Assembly (NCBI GenBank): GCA_018816605.1
Contig: JAHIVS010000174.1
Span: forward strand, 1-11,495
Direction of reading: 5' to 3'
DNA from: Pseudomonadota bacterium
Lineage (GTDB): Bacteria; Desulfobacterota; Desulfobacteria; Desulfobacterales; Desulfobacteraceae
DNA length: 11,495 nucleotides
A program made the translations under genes and the position numbers. The notes beneath the pieces were generated by a model. It had not been told where the DNA came from. It made no database searches and worked only from the letters and a program-made list of their open reading frames with translations. Below are positions 7,341 through 11,495 of the stretch, piece after piece (within the stretch, counting starts at the first letter, position 1; every line of letters starts with the position of its first letter).

Positions 7341-7419
7341 ACACGCCTAAAAAAAGCAAGGGCAGAAAAAAAGTTTCCGCCCTTGCTTTTTGCTTTTATG
7401 ACCGGGTGTTTAGGCGTGT
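7341..7419. repeat. Outer 11-bp inverted repeat enclosing the terminator
   Basis: ACACGCCTAAA at 7341-7351 is the perfect reverse complement of TTTAGGCGTGT at 7409-7419. The right arm includes the stop codon and last codons of the minus-strand zinc-ribbon gene. The two arms enclose the intrinsic terminator, so the RNA could form a long, two-tier stem. Confidence 0.85.
7351..7391. terminator. Bidirectional intrinsic terminator between convergent operons
   Basis: GCAAGGGC (7356-7363) pairs perfectly with GCCCTTGC (7379-7386). The stem can extend inward with GAAA/TTTC (7365-7368 with 7374-7377) past one mismatch. It is flanked by a run of A on the left (7349-7355) and TTTTT on the right (7387-7391), so an RNA from either strand ends in a hairpin followed by a U tract. 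It would stop the rplU operon on the plus strand and the zinc-ribbon/carboxyltransferase operon on the minus strand. Confidence 0.9.
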
Positions 7420-8087
7420 GACATTTCTTTCTTGCAATGTTTGCACAGGCTGGCCCGTTTTTTAATAATTTCCGCGCAATAGGGACACTCCCTTGTATAA
7501 TGCCGCTCATGAAGCTGTTCAATGGCCTTTCTCACGCCTTCCTGCAAAATCGGCGTGGGAAACTTATGGTTCACCAGATGCTCTGTGGCATCGGCATCCC
7601 CCAGCTCGCCGACCATCTGTGCAGCTTTAAGCCTGGCCTTGGCTGGAATTTTTGGATCCAGCAGAATCTTTAAAATCTCGTCCCAGTCCTTTGACAGATA
7701 ATAATCGGTCAGCAGGGAAAAGGTTTGTATGGACAACTCTCTTTTGGCCTCCTGCTTTATGAGGGCGGCATCATCCAGAATTCCGCCGGTGGCCCCAATG
7801 GGGCTGAACACGGGCATGTATTCAAAATTTTTCTGGCCCGGTTCATTGATGCACCGATAGGATGCAGGCGTCTCCATGGTCTCCTGGAGGTGATCCCACC
7901 CCTTTTTATAGGAAGGGCAGTCATCATTAAAACAGATGAACAAATAGGGAGTTCCCCATCCCAGCCCGTCGGAAACACTGATCTGCGGTACTTCCCACAG
8001 GGTCATCTTCTGCTCACAATGCGGGCAATCGGGTTTGTCCATTTTTATATATTTTTCAAGCAATTCTTCTTTTGTTTCAAATGCCAT
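7410..8087 (-). CDS. Protein with N- and C-terminal zinc ribbons and helical middle
   Basis: The 225-residue protein has no assigned function. An N-terminal zinc ribbon uses CPHC (Cys21, Cys24) and Cys52/Cys57 in CFNDDC. A C-terminal zinc ribbon uses CPYC (Cys201, Cys204) and CKHC (Cys215, Cys218). Between them, residues from about 105 to 195 are helix-rich and look like one or two HEAT-type repeats (AKARLKAAQMVGELGDADA, residues 149-167, then EGVRKAIEQL, 183-192). There is no signal peptide or membrane segment, so it is probably cytoplasmic. The ATG at 8087 has AAGGAG 9 bases upstream. The gene is the last of the carboxyltransferase cluster, 74 bases after the biotin-carrying subunit. It has its own candidate promoter and a striking palindrome. 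It may be an assembly or regulatory factor, but nothing in the sequence proves a link to the carboxylase. Confidence 0.75.
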   Translation of the reverse strand: MAFETKEELLEKYIKMDKPDCPHCEQKMTLWEVPQISVSDGLGWGTPYLFICFNDDCPSYKKGWDHLQETMETPASYRCINEPGQKNFEYMPVFSPIGATGGILDDAALIKQEAKRELSIQTFSLLTDYYLSKDWDEILKILLDPKIPAKARLKAAQMVGELGDADATEHLVNHKFPTPILQEGVRKAIEQLHERHYTRECPYCAEIIKKRASLCKHCKKEMSHA

Positions 8088-8100
8088 TCTTCTGGTCTCC

Positions 8101-8131
8101 TTTGGTAGTCTGAGTGTTTCAGACTACCAAA
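8101..8131. promoter_or_regulatory. Perfect 13-bp palindrome with 5-base spacer at promoter and RBS
   Basis: TTTGGTAGTCTGA (8101-8113) and TCAGACTACCAAA (8119-8131) are perfect reverse complements around GTGTT. On the minus strand the distal end overlaps the candidate -10 box (8129-8134), and the proximal end shares two bases with the AAGGAG ribosome binding site (8097-8102) of the zinc-ribbon gene. No T-tract follows on either strand, so it is not an ordinary terminator. It could be a repressor operator, an RNA hairpin that hides the ribosome binding site, or an RNA-processing site. Confidence 0.85.
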
Positions 8132-8156
8132 ATAAGCACAAGCGCTCAGATGTCAA
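8129..8156 (-). promoter_or_regulatory. Candidate promoter of the zinc-ribbon gene
   Basis: On the minus strand a perfect TTGACA (complement 8151-8156) is followed after 16 bases by TATTTT (complement 8129-8134), which matches four of six -10 positions. Transcription would begin near 8122, inside the palindrome. This would let the last gene be expressed apart from the carboxyltransferase genes upstream. Confidence 0.45.
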
Positions 8157-8161
8157 ACCGA

Positions 8162-10159
8162 TCATTGGATCACCGCAAGCACATCGTCTTTGGCAACCGA
8201 ATCGCCGCTCTTGTAGTTGATGGCACAAATCACACCGCCGGCAGGAGACGGCAGGGCATTTTCCATCTTCATGGCTTCAATCACCACAATCGTCTCCCCT
8301 TCATTGACGGCATCCCCGACATTCTTCGCATACTTGATGATCATCCCGGGCATGGGCGCCTTCACCGGTGTTCCCGTGGCCGGAGAAGGCGCAGCCGGCT
8401 TGGGAGCCGATTTTGCCGGGGGCTTGGGGGCTGCAACCTTCCGGGCCGGAGCGGCAGGAGCTGCCGCAGGTGGGGCAGCAGCCGCCGCTGGTGCGGCATA
8501 GGTGATCACAGGAGTGCCCCCCACTTCATCCACCCCCACCTCAAAGTATTCTCCTTCAATAAAAACATTAAACACCCTGGCATATTCACTTTTTTCCGGT
8601 ATATTTTCAGATTTTGATCTTTCGACCAATTGGCCTGCCTTTGCCTTTTTGATCATTTCCGCCTGCTTTTCCACATCTTTGAGGGTGATGGGTTTAAGGC
8701 TGTCCGGCATTTCTTCCCTGCCGTATTTCTGCATGAGGTATTTCTTGCCCGTCACAGGGAACAGGGCATAGAGAACCAGATCTTCATCATCCACGGCCAG
8801 GTCTCCGATCTGTTTTCTGGCGGTTTCAAGCTCGGGTTCCAGCACCTCAGCCGGACGGCAGGTAATGGGGATTTCTCCCCTGTCATATCCTTTCAGGGCT
8901 TTTTTCTGAACCTCCGGATCAATGGGCACAGAGGTTTTTCCATATAATCCGTAGCACAGGTCCTTGACCTGTGCTGTGATCATCTTGTACCGCTCCTCTT
9001 TTGTATCAAACAGCACATTGTTGACCGTCTGTATCCCCACAATCTGGCTGGTGGGGGTGACCAAAGGAATCTGGCCCAACTCTTTTCTCACCCGGGGCAA
9101 CTCTTTGTAGACCGCATCTATTTTATCCAGAGCATCCATTTCCCGCAGCTGGTTGACCAGGTTTGACAGCATGCCGCCAGGAGTTTGGTGCAGCAGAACA
9201 TTAATGTCGATCATGGAAACCTTGGTGTCATCCAGCAAATGTTTGTATTTGGGAAGCACCTCTTTTTCCAGGATCTCATTGATCTCTGCCAGGGCCCTGA
9301 TATCAAACCCGGTATCCCGGCTGGTGCCCAGAAGTGACATGACAAGGGGCTCTATGGCGGCATGGGAGGTACGATAGGCATAGGGGGTCATACAGGTGTC
9401 AATGATATCGACACCGGCCTCAATGGCCTTGAAATGGGCCATGGGGGACATGCCCGAGGTAAAATGGCTGTGCAGGTGAATCAAGGGTTTGACATTGGCT
9501 TTTAAGGTCTTTACCAATTCGTAGGCGTCATAGGGTGCCATCAGTCCTGCCATGTCCTTGATGCAGATACTGTCGGCGCCCATGGCCTCAAGCTCTTTGG
9601 CTTTTTTAAGAAAATAGTCCAGATTGTAAACTTCCCCGCCCAGGCGCGCCTCGGTCAGGGTATAGCAGATACACCCCTGGAAATGGGCGCCGCATTCCTT
9701 GATCACCGGCACCACGGTTTCAAAATTCCGATAATCGTTCAAGGCATCAAAGGTTCTGAAAATCTCCAGTCCGTTGTCGACGGTCTTTTTTACAAACAGC
9801 TTTGCCACATCATCGGCATAGTTCCGATAGCCCACCAGGTTCTGGCCCCTCAGCAACATGGAAAAAGGGGTTTTCCTGAAGTATCGTTTCAGGGTTCTCA
9901 GGCGCTCCCAGGGATCTTCTCCCAGAAAACGATGCATGGTATCAAAGGTGGCCCCGCCCCAGACTTCAACAGCCCAGAATCCGATCTCATCCATTCTTTC
10001 GGCAATGGGAATCATGTCCTCGGTTCTGCCCCTTGTGGCAAAAAGAGACTGGTGACCATCCCTGAGGGACAGGTCCTGAACTTTTATGGGGTTTTCGGCC
10101 GCAGGCCTGTCTTTGTCATAATTCATCCCCACCATTTTGACTTGATTATGCTCACTCAT
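8162..10159 (-). CDS. oadA: Biotin carboxyltransferase, OadA/PycB/5S type, fused to biotin carrier
   Basis: This 665-residue protein transfers a carboxyl group between biotin and pyruvate/oxaloacetate. The N-terminal TIM-barrel carboxyltransferase has LRDGHQSL (residues 32-39, metal ligand Asp34), LRGQNLVGYRNYADD (103-117), a catalytic carbamylated-lysine candidate Lys201 in CIKDMAGL, and metal-binding HLHSHFTSG (228-236). A conserved carboxylase domain follows (about 300-480). An Ala/Pro/Lys-rich linker leads to a C-terminal biotinyl domain with EAMKMEN. The biotin-attachment lysine is Lys631, 34 residues from the end, the usual distance. The start at 10159 has AGGAG 8 bases upstream. The family includes oxaloacetate decarboxylase alpha, pyruvate carboxylase B and transcarboxylase 5S. 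Neighbours (a 12S-like subunit, no visible biotin carboxylase) favour methylmalonyl-CoA:pyruvate transcarboxylase in this organism, although the family name oadA is used here. Confidence 0.9.
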   Translation of the reverse strand: MSEHNQVKMVGMNYDKDRPAAENPIKVQDLSLRDGHQSLFATRGRTEDMIPIAERMDEIGFWAVEVWGGATFDTMHRFLGEDPWERLRTLKRYFRKTPFSMLLRGQNLVGYRNYADDVAKLFVKKTVDNGLEIFRTFDALNDYRNFETVVPVIKECGAHFQGCICYTLTEARLGGEVYNLDYFLKKAKELEAMGADSICIKDMAGLMAPYDAYELVKTLKANVKPLIHLHSHFTSGMSPMAHFKAIEAGVDIIDTCMTPYAYRTSHAAIEPLVMSLLGTSRDTGFDIRALAEINEILEKEVLPKYKHLLDDTKVSMIDINVLLHQTPGGMLSNLVNQLREMDALDKIDAVYKELPRVRKELGQIPLVTPTSQIVGIQTVNNVLFDTKEERYKMITAQVKDLCYGLYGKTSVPIDPEVQKKALKGYDRGEIPITCRPAEVLEPELETARKQIGDLAVDDEDLVLYALFPVTGKKYLMQKYGREEMPDSLKPITLKDVEKQAEMIKKAKAGQLVERSKSENIPEKSEYARVFNVFIEGEYFEVGVDEVGGTPVITYAAPAAAAAPPAAAPAAPARKVAAPKPPAKSAPKPAAPSPATGTPVKAPMPGMIIKYAKNVGDAVNEGETIVVIEAMKMENALPSPAGGVICAINYKSGDSVAKDDVLAVIQ

Positions 10160-10222
10160 TTGATCTTCTCCTGAAAAATATGGCTATTATTTTTTAAAAT
10201 TTTGTTGTGTCGGACAAGGGCC

Positions 10223-10438
10223 TTATTTAAACATTCTCATCTGCATCATGGTCGAGGCCTGCATCAAAGACTGGCGGCCTGCCACCCCCCATAAATTTGT
10301 CTGACAAGCAGGCATCCGGGACAGGCTCTGGGGAACCGTTTCAACCGGTGTCAACTCCTGACAGGCATCACCCGCACGGCCTGTATTGATATATGCACCC
10401 ACAGCAGCCATTACGGCTGCCAATTTTTTCTTGTCCAT
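10223..10438 (-). CDS. Small OadG/MmdE-like subunit of the carboxyltransferase
   Basis: This 71-residue protein sits between the two carboxyltransferase genes, 18 bases after the 12S-like gene and 63 bases before the OadA-like gene. It starts MDKKKLAAVMAAVGAYI, like the KxxAAIxAAVxAY segment in gamma/delta-type small subunits of sodium-pumping decarboxylases. It ends with NLWGVAGRQSLMQASTMMQ and then MRMFK, resembling the W-x-x-x-GR-x-x-x-M tail of those proteins. It lacks the N-terminal membrane helix of full OadG, so it is probably a soluble assembly subunit. The ATG at 10438 has a purine-rich AAGGGG upstream. The gene is probably real by position and motif, but the exact role is inferred. 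Confidence 0.65.
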   Translation of the reverse strand: MDKKKLAAVMAAVGAYINTGRAGDACQELTPVETVPQSLSRMPACQTNLWGVAGRQSLMQASTMMQMRMFK

Positions 10439-10456
10439 TTCTTAACTTCCCCTTTC

Positions 10457-11495
10457 CTATACCGGAATATTTCCATGTTTTTTGGCCGGCCGCATTTCTC
10501 TTTTTGTGGCCATGGCTTCCAGGGCGTCAATGAGCCGGGGCCTTGTTTCAGACGGCACAATCACAGCATCCACATACCCCCTGGCTGCAGCACAATAGGG
10601 ATTTGAAAACTGTTCATTGTATTGGTCTATCTTTTCCTTGCGCATGGCAACCGGATCATCGGCCCCCTTGATTTCCCTGGCATGGATGATATTGGCCGCC
10701 CCTTCTGCGCCCATGACGGCAATCTGGGCCGTGGGCCAGGCAAAGGCCATGTCTGCCCCCAGATGCCGGGAGCACATGGCGATATAGGATCCGCCGTAAT
10801 CCTTGCGGGTGATCAGCAGAAGCTTGGGAACGGTGGCTTCGGAATAGCACCAGAGCAGTTTTGCGCCGTGGCGGATAATCCCGCCCCATTCCTGGTCGCT
10901 GCCGGGCAAATATCCGGGTACATCGGCAATGGTGAGCATGGGAATATTAAAGGCATCGCAAAACCGGATAAACCGGGTGGCCTTGTCCGATGCATTGATG
11001 TCCAGGCACCCGGCCAGGTTATTGGGCTGGTTGGCAATAATCCCGATGGAGCGGCCGTTGAGCCGGGCAAAGCAAATCACGATATTCTTGGCAAAATACT
11101 GATGGGGTTCAAAATAAACGCCGTCATCCACAATGGCGGTGATAACCTTCTTTATATCATAGGACCTATTGGGATTGTCCGGGATGATGGTATCCAGGGA
11201 GGCATCCATGCGGTTGGGATCATCGGTGGGAAGGGCCATGGGCGGATCTTCCATGTTGTTGGACGGCAGATAGGACAGAAGGGTGCGGATATTTTCAATG
11301 CAATCTTCGTCCGACTCGCAGGCAAACTGGGCCACACCGGATTTTTCATTGTGAGTCATGGCCCCTCCCAGATCTTCAAAGGAGATCTCCTCTCCTGTGA
11401 CGGCCTTGATCACATTGGGGCCTGTGATAAACATGTAGCTGGATTCTTTGACCATGAAAATAAAATCGGTCATGGCAGGGGAATAGACAGCCCCG
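10457..11495 (-). CDS. mmdA: Acyl-CoA carboxyltransferase beta subunit (12S/MmdA/PccB type), partial
   Basis: The frame is open from the right edge to a TAG at 10457, giving about 345 C-terminal residues of a protein that is usually about 515. The ATG at 11473 is internal, because GAVYSPA just upstream is family sequence. Crotonase-fold motifs include VPGYLPGSDQEWGGIIRHGA (one oxyanion/biotin loop region) and MGAEGAANI (second oxyanion loop). The ending KREMRPAKKHGNIPV is typical of propionyl-CoA carboxylase beta and methylmalonyl-CoA decarboxylase/transcarboxylase 12S subunits. It moves the carboxyl group between biotin and an acyl-CoA, most likely propionyl-/methylmalonyl-CoA. Together with the OadA-like and small subunits it forms a plausible transcarboxylase. 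Substrate choice cannot be settled from the visible part. Confidence 0.88.
   Translation of the reverse strand, partial: GAVYSPAMTDFIFMVKESSYMFITGPNVIKAVTGEEISFEDLGGAMTHNEKSGVAQFACESDEDCIENIRTLLSYLPSNNMEDPPMALPTDDPNRMDASLDTIIPDNPNRSYDIKKVITAIVDDGVYFEPHQYFAKNIVICFARLNGRSIGIIANQPNNLAGCLDINASDKATRFIRFCDAFNIPMLTIADVPGYLPGSDQEWGGIIRHGAKLLWCYSEATVPKLLLITRKDYGGSYIAMCSRHLGADMAFAWPTAQIAVMGAEGAANIIHAREIKGADDPVAMRKEKIDQYNEQFSNPYCAAARGYVDAVIVPSETRPRLIDALEAMATKREMRPAKKHGNIPV

Noticed and set aside
7331..7342. 12-base palindrome GTTTTTAAAAAC after the last plus-strand gene
   Set aside because: It is a low-complexity A/T sequence with no loop and is more likely incidental next to the terminator.
8217..8617. 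Plus-strand frames antisense to the biotin-carrier linker, rich in Gly, Ala and Arg
   Set aside because: They mirror the Ala/Pro-rich linker codons of the real minus-strand gene and show no ribosome binding site or domain.

Overview
The window looks like chromosomal DNA from an anaerobic, probably sulfate-reducing member of the Desulfobacterota (Desulfobacteraceae-like). This is inferred from three things: the style of the housekeeping proteins, a methylmalonyl-CoA/oxaloacetate-type biotin carboxyltransferase cluster, and an operon of rplU, rpmA, obgE, nadD, rsfS and gpmI. No 16S gene or other decisive marker is present, so the assignment is tentative. I see no rRNA, tRNA, CRISPR array, insertion sequence or prophage gene.

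Layout. (1) Positions 1-2325, minus strand: a compact three-gene cassette read right to left. It holds a small lipoprotein, a fusion of a degenerate cobalamin-binding/radical-SAM-like region to a GNAT acetyltransferase, and the N-terminal part of a RimK-type ATP-grasp ligase that runs off the left edge. The stop/start junctions are TAATG and ATGA. (2) Positions 2326-2651: a divergent intergenic region with a strong sigma-70-type promoter for the ribosomal operon and a weaker candidate promoter for the lipoprotein cassette. (3) Positions 2652-7322, plus strand: rplU-rpmA-obgE-nadD-rsfS-gpmI and a small protein with an HsdR-N-like nuclease fold. The genes are packed tightly, several overlapping. 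(4) Positions 7341-7419: a bidirectional hairpin terminator nested inside a second inverted repeat, between convergent operons. (5) Positions 7410-11495, minus strand, read right to left: a carboxyltransferase beta subunit (12S-like, 5' end beyond the right edge), a 71-residue OadG-like small subunit, a large OadA/5S-like carboxyltransferase fused to its biotin carrier domain, and a protein with zinc ribbons at both ends.

How the genes work together. The plus-strand operon serves ribosome assembly and silencing (L21, L27, ObgE, RsfS), NAD synthesis (NadD) and glycolysis/gluconeogenesis (GpmI). The minus-strand cluster on the right carries both half-reactions of a biotin-dependent transfer of CO2 between methylmalonyl-CoA (or a related acyl-CoA) and pyruvate/oxaloacetate. 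No biotin carboxylase or membrane decarboxylase subunit is visible, which fits a transcarboxylase of the propionate pathway.

The least conventional parts are the radical-SAM-like/GNAT fusion that lacks its iron-sulfur cysteines, the nuclease-fold protein that lacks its expected catalytic residues, and a perfect 13-bp palindrome. The palindrome sits between the last two genes of the right-hand cluster and touches both a candidate promoter and the ribosome binding site.
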